Of a stretch of 64,000 nt of DNA, positions 13,501 through 26,699 are shown piece after piece (position 1 is the stretch's first letter; every line of letters begins with the position of its first letter). Below the pieces are notes generated by a model. That model was not told where the DNA came from, did not search any database, and saw nothing but the letters and a program-made list of their open reading frames with translations. The stretch is from Dryococelus australis. Taxonomy: Eukaryota > Arthropoda > Insecta > Phasmatodea > Phasmatidae. The DNA is taken from contig CM057009.1 in the NCBI GenBank assembly GCA_029891345.1, forward strand, positions 301,545,466 through 301,609,465. Direction: 5' to 3'. The position numbers were made by a program, and so were the translations under genes.

Positions 13501-15080
13501 CGTTTATCTGTGCACATATTGCACGTATTGAAACCAATTGATATATATTAGACAAAAAACTTGCAGAACGACTATTAATTGATATTTTCTAAGATGAGTA
13601 AAAATCCACTTGGGATTATTACATATTTTTCTAGATAACTCGCAAATTAATGCTGTGTGTAGCATAGTTTTCATTCCTGTCTGCTTCTGTTACTTAACAG
13701 ACCCAGGTAATTCATGATAACTCTAGAACCTGCCTGTACTTATTGCGAATGCTGGGGAAAAATGAAGTCCTTAAGAAAATAAGACAATTATACATATAAG
13801 TGCTTTAACCCTAGAGCTAAATAATTCATCCTGTATATTTAGTAACTTTATCATGTCATACAGTTATGGAAATTCCTTCTCATCAGTATTTGTATGCTGT
13901 TCCCCAAAAATAAGTGAAAATTCACTACGGAATTTTTACATCCCCTGCGTGCATGCAAGTCGCGTATCCAAGGGTATTTCTTTTCTTTTTTGTGACTGGC
14001 CCACATGCTACAGCTTTCGAGCCCGACGACACTCATAATATACTGTTTTTATAGGGGAGCAAAAATTCAGCAGGTAATTATCATTTCCCCTCTGTACATA
14101 ATTTGTTTTGTAATAAAATAATGACTGCATTAAGTGTAAGTGAACGTTTACAGCTGGCTAGATGTAAGAGTGCCTATACGGTTCTAACTTTTCCAGCATA
14201 AATAAAACATTAACTAAGTAATAAATACATATAAGATGCGTGCACATGAGTTCTTATTTTACTTTTTGTAACAAGATCACATACTAAAGCTTTTCAGTCT
14301 TCCTGTACTTTATCGAGAAAAAAAAGGGGGGGGGGCACTTGAGTAGGCAATCTGAATGGAAAGCGATTATTTAATAGCTGGTTCAATTGCGACATAGGTA
14401 TTTGAATTAGTCTTGATGAGACAATGCTGCAGTATGTATGCTATGGGATTTACGTACTTTAAAACTTGTTTAAAGCATAGTTAAGACAGTGGGTCGTACA
14501 TGGCTCGGGTTACCACTGCAGAGATGCCCTCAAACTCTTCCTTGCATGAAAGCAGCGGTCTCAGCTTTGTTATCTTCCTTCTGGGGTGACATCATAGATT
14601 TCGCAGGGCACACGATCTTAGCAGCTGTGTGTTCAGACGCGGAGATGCTTGGTTCTGTTTACACACTATACAAATACCTTCCGATATGGCTGTCGGGAAT
14701 GGCTGATCTGATAGTTTGTACGATAATTGTTATGGTTTCTTCATGCGAGCTGTATAGGTATCGTGTTACATATGTGCGTGGGTTGCGGTGAAAGTTACGT
14801 CATGTATGTGCTGTATGAAACTGAATGTCTATACGAACTGACTTGGAAAATGTCTCTAACGAATAAAAAAATGTAATGCATATAAAGGGATCTTGCCACA
14901 AAATATTGGAGTGTTTTGGTCCTGGAGGGCTGCCTACCAACTAATTATCACAGGTTTCTTCTGCCAATCGGAAAGTGTTGTGAACTATGCTTATTGAATT
15001 AATTAGGACTTATCAGAGCATATCAAATTGTTCAGAGTCGGGTGGGATTCCTGCGATCCGATTTTGATGCATCTATTCCC
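10591..15080. other. AT-rich non-coding stretch
   Basis: No gene, RNA or recognisable mobile element is seen. Open frames up to 100 codons (for example 14489-14791 on the plus strand) show no domain and begin at non-ATG or arbitrary positions. An A-run followed by ten G residues lies at about 14318-14336. Confidence 0.4.
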
Positions 15081-15099
15081 ATAAGTTCAGTTATAGAGG

Positions 15100-16040
15100 C
15101 TAGGTATGTCTGTACTATGGCCAAAGACATTATGACCTATTGGGAGTCGCAAGAAGTACCTAGGATTCGAATCTGGTGACTATGACATTAGTAGATCGAA
15201 AATGGTGGCTACATATGTCTATAAAAGGTCCTAGAGCACAATGACTTAAATCGATATGGTGGAGGTCGCAAGTAGTAGCTACGATTCGGTTTGAAATTGG
15301 TCGTTAAGTATGACTATAAAATAACATAAGGTAAAATTATCTGTATTGGCTTGTTGGGGGGTCGTAAGCATTACCTACATTCAATTTTGATGCTTCTAAG
15401 TGTATCGGTTCGGAAATGGTGGCCAGGTGGGCTAATAAATTTAGTTAAGGCATAGTGGTATGTATCGGCTTGTTGGTGGTCGTAATCATTACCTATAAAT
15501 AAATTTTGGTGTCTCTATGCCTACCGATTCGTAAATGGTGGCCAGGTATGCTTATAAATTAAGCTACTGCATAATGGCATGTGTCGGCTTGTTAGGGGTC
15601 GTAAGAATTACCTATAAATCAATTTTGGTGTCTCTTAGTCTATCGGTTCGGAAATGGAGACCAGGTAGGCCAATAAATTTAGCTAAGGTATAAGGGTATG
15701 CATCGGCTTGTTGGGGGTCGTAAGCATTACCTATAAATCAATTTTGGTGTCTCTACATCTATCAGTTCGGAAATGGTGGCCAGATATGCCAATAAATTTA
15801 GCTAAGGCATAGTGGTATGTATAGGCTTGTTGGGGGTTGTAAGCATTACCTATAAATCAATTCTGGCATCTCTAAGTCTAACGGTTCGGAAATTGTTGCC
15901 AGGTTTACTTACAAATTCAACTATAGCATAATGGTCTGTGTCGGCTTGTTGGGGGTGGTATGCATTATCTACAAATCAATTTTGGTGTCTCTAAGTCTAT
16001 TGGTTCGAAAATGGCTTAAGGCATAATGTCCTATATCAGC
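15100..16040. repeat. ~119-bp satellite array, about 8 diverged copies
   Basis: The phrase 'cggcttgttgggggtcgtaa' and variants recur at about 15348, 15464, 15582, 15702, 15820 and 15939, giving spacings of 116-120 bp. Each unit also carries 'ggttcggaaatggtggccag' and 'aataaatttagct'. The units left of 15340 are more diverged, as usual at array edges. Within-unit phase and motifs match the reverse complement of the ~118-bp array at 38045-40435, so the two are probably one satellite family. The array ends at about 16020, next to a segment with repeated 'gggagtaaaattt' and 'tttcactgg' motifs. Confidence 0.9.
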
Positions 16041-16489
16041 TTTCGACCAGCTCATGGGAGTAAAATTTCACTGGTCTTTTTCCTGGGTTTTCTTTGGACA
16101 TCCCTATGGCAGGTAGTAAAAATTCACCAGTGAAGTTTTCAGGGTAGGTAAACTTTCACTGGGAGTAAAATTCTATGGTTACACCTGTATTAAGATTCCA
16201 CTGTACTTTCATGGTTAGTCATGAATTTGAGTGAATTTGTTGATTATTTGCTCACTGTTTACGTGACCTAGGAGGCATTTTTATCCAAAGAAGAGCAACC
16301 ACATTAATCATTGATATTTTCAGATTGCTTCTGGTTGTAGAAAAAATACTTTATTGTAATTTATATTATGCAATGGCTTAATTAGTAAATAAAGGTAATT
16401 AACGCTGTTTTAAAGAATTTAGAAAAATTTTTTATATAGAGTAATGCAGAATTATAACAGCATTGTAACAACATTTTCGGTTTCGTAAG

Positions 16490-16992
16490 GTCTGTTCCTT
16501 TCCGAGAAAACTGAAAGAGAAAAATTCTTTCTTCTCCTTTGTTCAGTTCCTGCATTCGCTGCGGTGTTCTTCGGCAGTCTTCCTCCAGGCGGCAGCACTG
16601 AGGTACGGCTTCCCCCACCCCCGACTCGAGGAGGACCCCTGCTACCACCTGGTGCGCCATTCCTTCCTTCAAGACCCCCTTCCCTCATCATCACACACAA
16701 ACAGACAACAGCAATCACAGTGTTGACTTCGCCTTCGACTAAGGAGGGTGCGTCTCTGCTTATTCTGGCTGAATACGACTATTAGCATTTTAGCTCGTGG
16801 CACACACCCTGTACCCTGTGATCGGCCTGGAAACAGGTCATCTCGAGCCTAGCCCCTAGTGGGTCAGCGGTCACAGTGTATAGCACCGATCTAGGTACTT
16901 TTTTAACAACACTTTCTCGCAATTTGCAACCAACACCACATCGAGAGTCGCTCCACACAGAGCTTACCCCTTCCCCACCTCCCTCGCGGGTC
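16490..16992 (+). other. Probable 5' untranslated region of the Jockey-like element
   Basis: A pyrimidine- and GC-rich leader immediately upstream of the ORF1 start, much richer in G+C than the AT-rich DNA before 16480. The exact element start cannot be fixed. Open frames on both strands here (for example a proline-rich one at 16564-16785) follow from the low stop density and are not called as genes. Confidence 0.4.
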
Positions 16993-18566
16993 ATGGCGGC
17001 GGGCGGGGAACCGACTGAGCCGCCGTGGATGACGGGAACTGGCCCGTACTCGTTACAGTGCCTCCGTGAAAACAAGAGATTTTTACAACTGGCAAAGACA
17101 AGACCTACTGACCAAACTGTTTACGACATTTTTCCTCGAGGCATCCCCGACCACATTGACATACTCCTGGCTACTCTTACGGAACCAACGACGCCAACAA
17201 TGTCCACGCCAACTTCCTCCCGATCGTCAACACCGGCCGCAGGAAATGACACATTTGAAATGGAAACCGACTTCCAATTAGTAAAACGTAAAGGTGACAG
17301 AACAACCACGCAGGAGAACAAGCGTCTCCATTCTGTGTCGTCTGATGCACATACAAACACCATACCTACACAAAATAGGTTTTCCCCGCTTAAGGAGGTA
17401 ACAGAAAAAACCTCAGCAGTTAATCGTCCCGGCTCTTCAAGCATCTCCACCCACAAAACACAAACGGCTGCACCACAAACACGACAGACAAAACAAAACC
17501 AGTACAGATTAGTGGTTCCTGACGCCACAAAATACAACTTACTTGTTCAGAAACTGCGAGCCATTAGTAGGGACGGGTTCTCCCTTCTCCCCACAGCTCG
17601 CGGAACGCAAATCCTGACTAAAAACTTTGACTTTTTCTCAGCTGCTCGCACAATGCTAGAAGCGAACTACATACACTACTATACTTTCTGTCAAGCTTCC
17701 GAGCTCCCACAGAAAGTCGTTTTTGACCTCCACGCCACAACCGACATTGCGGACATCAAGACAGACCTGGAATGTGCCGGATACTCAATCCAGCACATTT
17801 ATCAATTTAAAAAACGTATCCAAGACGAAACAGACCCCATTAAATTCACGTTAGAGCCGCAACGTTTTTTCTGTGTCACGGCGGCGCAGAACACTTCTCT
17901 CCCTCCTCTGCACTCTGTCACGAGGATAAATATGACAATAGTACATCCCCGACAATACCAGAAACGGCCGTCAGACGTGGCACAATGCCGCAACTGTCTA
18001 GCTTTAGGACACACAAAAAAATCATTGTTCCATGCCGACAAAATGCCCTCACTGCGCCGGCCCTCACCCCGAGAGTGCTTGCAACACAAAACAACTCCAA
18101 GCCTACATGCAGTAACTGCGCAGGCGAACACACAGCCCTATCAAAAGCCTGCCCCAAGTTCCTGGACTTGGTGCAGAAAAGAACTACTGCTGCTGCTACG
18201 AAAATCGCGACAAAAACCGCAAAACAACCTCCTGCCCCGTCCAGGTTTACAGTCAGGACATTACAGCCCGGCAAAACGTATTCGCAGGCACTCTCTGCGT
18301 CTATTCACAAACCAGCTCCCACTCTTGACACCCCTGCAATGCCAAATACACAACCTCAGTCCCGCCCTCGCCAGCGAAATTCGCCAGGAGAGATGCGAAG
18401 CGTAATGCAGGATTTCCATAAACTCATGGAATTCCTTAGAGCATGCGACTTCGCCTCGCTCATGGCTCATTTCCACCCTTACATACCAAAACTCCGCAAC
18501 ATCACAGAAAAACATGAGAGAACCTGGCTACTTCTCGAAGCCATGGCGTCATTTGCGGCCCCCTAG
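16993..18566 (+). pseudogene. Jockey-type non-LTR retrotransposon ORF1 (Gag-like)
   Basis: The likely start is ATG at 16993 (MAAGGEP), after a frame open from 16876. Residues about 220-320 (QYRLVVPDATKYNLLVQKL to FTLEPQRF) look like the PRE_C2HC-associated region of Jockey/X-element nucleic-acid-binding proteins. Three Cys/His knuckles follow near 17985-18150: CRNCLALGH, then CPHCAGPH in the second frame, then CSNCAGEHTALSKAC in the third. The reading frame changes twice, once in a 7-A run near 18010 and once near 18090. The C-terminal part continues to 18566. Such proteins bind element RNA for retrotransposition. No ORF2 (endonuclease/reverse transcriptase) follows; the sequence becomes AT-rich directly after the stop. 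This 3' loss is the opposite of normal LINE 5' truncation. Confidence 0.75.
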
Positions 18567-21500
18567 CCCGTCAACTAGACCCGCATATGCCAATTTCCCC
18601 TACTCTGTACTGGAGCGACTCCGAAACACTTTACATTTACATTAATCACTATGACGAGCGAAATTAATCGCGTATATTTTCTAGTCGTACACAACTGAGC
18701 ATTTTTAGTTTTGCAGCACCAATTATTTATTTAAGACGATTTAATAACTTTAATTACAACCGCTTTTAATATATTTTAATTTTTCCGTGTCAATTAAAAG
18801 CTGTTGACGGTAAATTACCGACCATGCTGCCATCTCTCGAGCAACTTCATAAGCTCCGCCCCACCAAGTTCTCTCGGCCAATCAGAGCCCTCTGGCCTAT
18901 ATTACTGTTTAACTTCACTCACGAGACGTGTTTTCATGGCTCTGCTTTCGAATTTTACAAGTCTAAATAATTATCAACACAGAATATAGTTCAAAACTAT
19001 TTTTAAAATATAAATTCACGCCTTCAGCGCAATTATACTGCCCGATTTCATAGAAATAAGGCCCCGAAACTGGCCGGAATTTTCCGATCGGTCCGGGACA
19101 AAAATCGACCACGTTTAACAAAACTATTTGGCGCTAGCATCGCGCCAGCCATATCGCTCTCGGACTTCCCCGAGTTAACATGTTTTACTTGACTTTTAGT
19201 CGCTCGTTACGGTACATTCAGACATGCATTTACACACCAATCAGATTATTTAACGGTTTTTAACAATAACTCATAAGATATGAAGTAATTACTGAAACAA
19301 CTACACTGATTTAAATTTTCGCGCAACTTAAATTCACCACTTCAATATACATATAATTAATTTAATTATATAAACCCTTGCCACTCCAGTCATGGGAAAG
19401 CTACTTATATCGAAAATTTAACTTCATTTGGCTATTAACCTCCGCTTTTTATACCAAACTGTCGCTAGCTCTCTCACAGGGAGCTCGTGACAGTACTTCA
19501 CAAGTCCTGAACTTTAAAATTCCGAGCTGATAAATTCAAGTAACTTCACCACTCTCTTTTATCCCGTACAGGCAGGGAAAAAGAGTAAAACTCAGCTATG
19601 GAAACAGCTCCCAGGCGCTACCCTGGGAATCCTGTAAAAGAATGCTAGCTTTGCAGCATAAAGTGAGTTTGATCGGTGCGGAGGGGGGAGGGGGTTAGCT
19701 TCTCCTCGCCTCCTCAAACTAATTGATAACCAACTGGGTGGCCAAGGTTCCTCACAAGGAGCCGATCTACCCCCGCGCTGAGGGAGTAGCGTCCCAGTGA
19801 TGTAAAATGGCGGACACACAAACAGGCTCGCCATCCTTCCTCTAGCTATCTTTCCAAACTATAGCGTCCGGAACTGTGTTGTGACGGATACAAGCTACTG
19901 GTGACGCGAGAGTTCAAAATGCATCATTCGTCCAGATTTAGCAGGAAGGGAAAAGTGAATCCAATACTGAATCTCAGTGCCAAGTACAAGAAAAGAAACG
20001 GTGCCCACCTGCTGGAGAACTGGAGTTTCGAAAAGTGTTTATATAACCAGGCCCAAAAATACAAGGCTGTGAAAATGTATAAAGAATAACCCGCGTCAAA
20101 TAAAAGTGCTGGTGACGAGAAGTTCCAACTCACACTAGCAAAATATAAAAGACGAGAAAGGGAGAGAAATATTTTATTACATGAATCCAAACTGTCAAAA
20201 GAATCGTAAAATGTATTGATTTATGCAGGAAATATTTGCGGCTTGCTATCTTCAGCATTTATTTTCTCACTGGCATTCTGACATATGCGAAGTTTTAAAT
20301 AAACAAACACGAAATCCGTAAGCAAAACAAGCGGACATATCTGAACAAATTTAAGTTCTACGATTATATAAGTGCAATTATTTGTGATGTTGCAGTAATT
20401 AACAGTGAAATGAAACTGCTAAATCTACGTGGCATAGTATTATGTTAAATTTATATTCCGAACCGAAGTGCTATGACAAGTTTGGATCAACATTCCGTAT
20501 ATTGTTACAGATGTCTATGGCAGAAAATTCATGCACCTAGTTTCGCCGTCTTAGATCAATGACATTATTATCTGATACATAGTTTATCGTAGAATTAGTT
20601 ATGGCCCTATCGTATTTTCAAGTACCCGGTTTTATTATAAGATACAATGGTAACGAACATGTATCGAACTAAATACTTGATTTCAGTTTGCTATACGGAT
20701 TTACGTACACATAATAGTATGGAGTTGACATGTTTGTCCTGTTACTTTTGTACATAAGCTTTGGTGCACGCACGCTGTTTATTAAAAATGAACTTGAAAC
20801 GTTTTGTTTTTCCCGGTCCGCAATACGTTTACGCATCCACGATGCTGGTGTGCTTATGTGCCGTAAAACCTGAACGGAAATGTGCCTTACGAAATGCTGT
20901 TTTCGTCAGACATACTTACGGCTTATATGCAATATCTGAACTTTCCCTTTGGTATAGCCCATTTCATATAATTTTACCAAATTTTGACATTTCTACGAAA
21001 GAAGTACTAAAACACTCTTTATTCTTCCGCCACAGCTGTTCCGTCAGTGATGGCGACAATTTTGTAAACAAGTGTCACGTGGTTCTCAGTGTTTGTAAAC
21101 CCACAGCATGTGTAATTTCACAGATGCGTGTATCGAAGTTATTGGAGGTAGTCCATTTCATGTATATTCACTCAATTCTGAAAGAAATTGTGAGCAATGT
21201 AGAAGCAAGTGAACGGCATATCCTTACATTTCTAAAGTGCTGGATAAGGCGATGAGGTTGCTGCCATATCTATGTTATGTTGGAGAAGATAATGCTGACG
21301 CAAAAATCATTGACACATTTTCGAAACTATGTCATTAATACCAGTTGCTTTATATAGTAACAAATAACCAGCAAATAAATTTAACAGTTTTATTATGATT
21401 GTGTAGGGTAATTTCTAATTTCATTTCTAGCTAAGGAAATTTGTTTTCATACTTAACTCAGAAGGTTGAATTATTATTTACTATTTTCTAGGAGCTAAAT

Positions 21501-24500
21501 TTTTTTAATAAGGAAAAAAATTTAAGGTCACGAGTAAAGAGTATTTATGTAAATGCTCTTACACCAAACATCTATGTTTAGGTTCATAGTTTTCTTTGAA
21601 TGTTGTCAGTAATATGGCTTATAGTGTACTACTACTCAATATATTATTATAACATAAAAATAACTTTATTTTTTATTTCATTATGCATTTTACTTTCTTA
21701 AATTACATTCACAAAACCATTTATTACAAGTGCATTATTCTTATAGTTTTTCCAGTAAAGACTATGTTTACTGTAAAGGTTGATTGGAAGTTTTATTTTG
21801 TTTTCAATTTTCTTGCAATGTTTATATTTTTAACATAATTTCTTTTATCTACCCAAGTAACTATATTTGTTTGTATTAACGTGATATTTGTAAACCACCC
21901 ATCCATTTTTTAGGTATAGGTTTTCCAGACATTTTTTCCTTAAAATTTAAATATTCTTTTTTTAAAGAAAATTTTTATTTTGTAATTTGTTTTAATTTTT
22001 TTTTTCTGGTGTGATAAACATTTGTTCAGTTTCATTTCATTTGTGGTTTATTTTTCTTGTGTTAATTGTTTTGTGATTTTTCAAGGTTTTTTTCTTTTCG
22101 TTTTTCCGGAAGTTTGTTCTGGTTTTTTTGTTATCACGATACGTAGTTTCCTGAAATAGGGTTCCTGGTGGGACTTTTTGAGTAAGGCGATTCAATTCCT
22201 CCGGGATAGAATGTGGTCAGTCCCCGGCGACAGCATAATTAAATTATTTTAGAGTGGTCCCAGAAGCAGTTTAATTGATAGGAACCCACGCTGCTATTGA
22301 GAAGAGGTCGCAGGAGCGCGTTATTGTAGGGATCTTTTGGTGGTTCACGTTTTAAAGCTGCACACAAAATAACAGTTTAGATTGATTCCAAATACGTAGC
22401 AAACACATTAATTAAAATACAGATGAGTAGATAGGTTTACTGAAGAGTAAGTTAAACAGCTTAGGTCTTACGTCCGTCCATGGCGAAGGCGTCAGTTTTT
22501 CGCCGATCACTCAAAAATTATAAAATCTTGTACGGGCCTCATCTTAACATGCCCTAATTACAATTAACTGTTATTGGCGTCTCTCCCTGCGCCAGAAAAA
22601 AAAAACCCCAATTTAGGTAGACGGACATATCAAAAACTCCATTTCGGAGCCCTAAACTTAACGTAGGCCCGACTCAGTTCAAAAATGCCAGGGGAGTTCG
22701 TCTTCCCGGGTCGACACCCACGCTAACCACCAATTATAATGACGTCACTCGGGTTTGCTATGGTAACCGTAACTTCAGGTAACAGTTTACCCCGTAGGCC
22801 GAACTTAGCCAGAAATTGTCGACTAGGAATAATAAAGTTTATATCACTCAGATATTCCACATGAATAAGAACTGATGAAAAGTTTGTGCAATAAAGAGAG
22901 AGAGAGAGAAGAAATATATAGTAACAACTGACCTGTAGTAAACACTACTAGCATTAACATAAACAACATCGCTATATACATAATCATTTGAGAGACGGCA
23001 AAATAAATATTTATTTAAATCGTTACATAGCTCTCGGCACTATTTAGTCAAACTGTAATATTAATCAAACATTTCACTCAAAATATATATATATATACGT
23101 TAACTAAGTGTAAACAGAGGGCAGAAATGTAAACAATCTGTGAACTTGAGTCTGTGGTGGCCTACTACCACACGGCCAAGAAGGAAGTTTCAAATAAATA
23201 CGATGTGTTTGTGCTCGGCGACAAATTATTGTTACACAATTTCCAATTCAAAACTTTCCCAGAAAATAGCATATACGTTTTGATTTATAATTTAATCCAG
23301 AAATGCTGTAATTACCGCCTAAAAATTCCATTATAAACATTAAACTTGGGAACGAATTAATTTTTCCGTTCCATAAGCAACACAGCACCAGTGCTGTAAC
23401 AACCTATATCCCCGATGCAGTACATTTCAAAAGGGAGCAGCTGCGTTTTACACACAGTTACGTGGTCACAATAGCTGGCAAATTCTTGTGAACTTACATG
23501 GAAAGTGACTAGTTGTAACTATATTTGCTCTCCTTGTCATGTTTTGCAGATAAACAACAATAAAGTAATATTAGCAGCGGTAAGTTTTAACGTAGTGCGC
23601 CATATAATTCCGTATGTAATAATAAACTATTTAGCTATTTAATTTTAACTATACATTATTAACTCTTCCACTTAGGTAACATTTTCCTATAAAACCCCCC
23701 TATTTACAAGGAAAATTGTATGACGTGATAGAACACACGAACTCACCCTTTATTGGTGGGCTGTCAGTCAAAAGAATACCGATTTTATTTTATTGTAGTA
23801 AATTGTTTTAATAAATGGAAAAGTTGCTCGATAGTGACTGTTCAATGCAGAAACAATAAAAATATTTTTGCGTGCTTAATTTTTTCTTGTTGATGTCTTG
23901 TGGTTTTCAAGTATGCTCGTAAATGACACTACTGAAACAATGAGATTTCTCAACGGCAGAGAAACGTTAACACTATCATAGTCCTACTTACACTCGGGCT
24001 TAGTGCTGTAAGCACTAAGAGACACAATGCAATTTTCACATAACCACGTGTCCCCAAAATATGCTATTCCAGTCGTCCCTCGCATGGAAATGTTTCATAG
24101 AATAGCTCTGAAATCTGTCAGCCGTACTTTTCACATGTTCGTACGCCCGAAAATTTAAACATGCTGTTAAGTTTATAAGGTAATTTCACTTGAAACAATA
24201 AATATAACTTTTATCAACGTAGTATGAATATAGATTTTTGTATATATGTATACGTGTATGTGTATATATGTATGTATATATGTACTTAAATTACAGTTTT
24301 GCGGAACAGTAAAATGAGCAGCTGTCATGTCATTTATTTGCGCGTTTCCTTTTTATTAATATAGTTAGATGGGTGAGGGAGTTCAACAAAGACACATTTG
24401 GAACAAAGCTGTCTCATTTGTAATGGAAGCCAATAAGAAACCATAGACTATAAAAAGTCGTTGACTTTAGTTCTATGCACGTTACTGAAGCAGTGCCAGA

Positions 24501-26000
24501 AATGGCGCTCTCCGGAATCGTATCGATAACTTCTGCTTGTTCCATCCCCGACACTTTTTCTTTACTTTCTGTCGCTCCCTCTGAACATTTTTTTCTGCGT
24601 ACACGACGTAGTCGCATACCGTACAGACATAAATAAAACCAAAGTTTTTCAAATACTTCATAGAGTGCTTTTCCGAACACGGAACGCTCTCCAGGTAAAA
24701 AGTTCGTAGTTACTTCACTTTCATGCGGACGAGCACAAACGCATCAAAATCAAAATCCAAAAGAGAAAAAAAAAAAAAAAAAAAATAGGCCAACGTCAAT
24801 TAATTACGTCCAAAGTACTGTCATCAGGCTGCAACAGTTTTAAAATATCTTCTTACTTTTTGTAAAATAATAATTGTGGAACCAAAGCTAAACCTTTTGG
24901 TTACTCAACAAAGCTCCGTGACATTATGTTCACCTACTGTTTTCCTTACCATTTATACTGTATATCGAAGCAAACGTGGTTTAGCGCTGCTCGTTTAGCA
25001 ATTTCTGGCACGACAGCCTACAAAAGCCGCCTTATGTAAACACGTACAATAAAATCAATTTGCTTTAGATACATGACACACACAGTTGCTTCCTGGCTTT
25101 ATAAATTGCTTAGTGCGAAATACAGACCAAAGGACTTGAAAAGCTGCATATTGAACTGGAGTCCAACTGTTAAGAGAAAATTCTGACAAAATAAGGAAAC
25201 GCTTGTAAGGGGCGATAAAGATACCGGGAATTTATATAGATCATTTAATAATTTAAAAAGAAAAACTGAATTGACTCCATTTATCTTTAGGAAATTATGG
25301 GAATTATGGGAATCACTGAAATATGTTTATACTTTATTTATTTATATTCCGGTACTCTGAAGTAAACAGCAGTGAATGTTTCACGATTACTATTTAATAA
25401 ACCAGCCAAAATGTTATTCGTGGGATGATTTTTCAAAGGGTCGATCCAAAAAATGCGAAAATACCATGAATGGACTATGCGAATTTGGATGAGTGAAATT
25501 CATTATACTGGAATTAGGCATCACATGAAAATCAGGTTTTACCTAATATTGTAGTTACATCATTTTTATGTTATAACCACTGCGATTTCGCCATTCCTGT
25601 ACTCAGTGTTTTAAATTATGTTTTCCTTCTTTATGATAAATTATTTATGTTTTTTATCATTATTCTACCACCAAACTAAGTAATTGAAGGATTGACAATG
25701 TTTCCATGTTATACTAGGAGCACTTAATATAACAAAATAAAATGGCTGATATTTGGTATAAAATAAAACTGTATAAAAATTTAAAATGTTTGTTATTTCC
25801 ATCGAAAGTACCTATTTTACACTGGGATGAAATCATTTCCAAGGTTAAATAATAAATTTAAGTGATTAAAATTACTTATTTTTTCACTTTGCGGGAATAC
25901 TTTAAATTAAAAAAATTATATAACATATATTTTGTATAATTGTAAATAACACTCCAAACATTTCAGTTTACAATTAATATGTGCCACATAGTTAATATTA
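18567..26000. other. Non-coding stretch, probably repeat-derived
   Basis: No gene is supported. Scattered GC-richer blocks (19060-19200, 19580-19860, 22140-22340, 22470-22800) lie in AT-rich DNA and look like fragments of dispersed elements, but none shows a recognisable domain or clean terminal repeat. A 20-A run lies at 24766-24785 and a TA/TG-rich simple repeat near 24238-24283. A 164-codon frame at 20761-21255 has no recognisable domain and is not called. Confidence 0.4.
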
Positions 26001-26002
26001 GG

Positions 26003-26003
<1 letters not shown>

Positions 26004-26063
<60 letters not shown>
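26004..26063. repeat. (AT)n microsatellite
   Basis: About 29 uninterrupted AT dinucleotides, followed by a short 'acacac'. Confidence 0.97.
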
Positions 26064-26068
<5 letters not shown>

Positions 26069-26532
26069 TATATCATTTTAGAAATGCAGGAACAAAAATG
26101 ACTGCTCTTAACATTGAGTAAGCAGAAGTTTGAAGATGCTGCTGCCCTAGTCACATTAATTACTTCCGAAATTCAATACTCAGCCACAGGAAAGTAAGAA
26201 AATACAGGATTTACGAGTGGCATATGAATGGAAGTTAGTTTTTTTTTTTGTTTGTTTCAAATGTTCTTGTACCAATATATTATCAAACAAAATACTACTG
26301 TGTTCATTTCTTTCCTTGCCACTTCCCTAAAAATAATGGCTGATACACAGTTTTAAAATATTTCTAACAGATTAATACTTTTAATTAGAAAACTGAGTAC
26401 AGCAGTATAAGCAAAAAGATGGAGTGATAGGTATATCTTTGAAATTTTTATGGCAGCTAAGACGAGAGATGGCTGTTTATTTTCTGCCAGGGAAGACGAG
26501 CTGGAAACAGCTACACAAAATCTCACACTATC

Positions 26533-26600
26533 TGCAGTAGTATGCCGTTATATACTGCCTGCAGTAGTATGCCGTTATATACTGCCTGCAGTAGCATTCA
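26533..26600. repeat. Short ~29-bp tandem repeat
   Basis: 'gcagtagtatgccgttatat' recurs twice in tandem and is followed by a third, diverged start (gcagtagcattcag). It lies in an open frame but there is no other coding sign. Confidence 0.8.
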
Positions 26601-26699
26601 GTATTATAGTGTATGTAGTATACACTTCTAATAGACTTCTTTGAGTGTGCTCTGTAGGTGAAGCAGTCTGTGCCATGGGCGTAGCCCAGATTTATGATG

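Noticed and set aside
16564-16785. Proline-rich frame upstream of the Jockey-like ORF1
   Set aside because: It lies in the GC-rich leader and shows low complexity; more likely untranslated leader than a gene.
20761-21255. 164-codon plus-strand open frame
   Set aside because: No domain or motif is recognised, it begins at a non-ATG codon with the first ATG 27 bases in, and there is no repeat or splice context. It remains possible but is unsupported.
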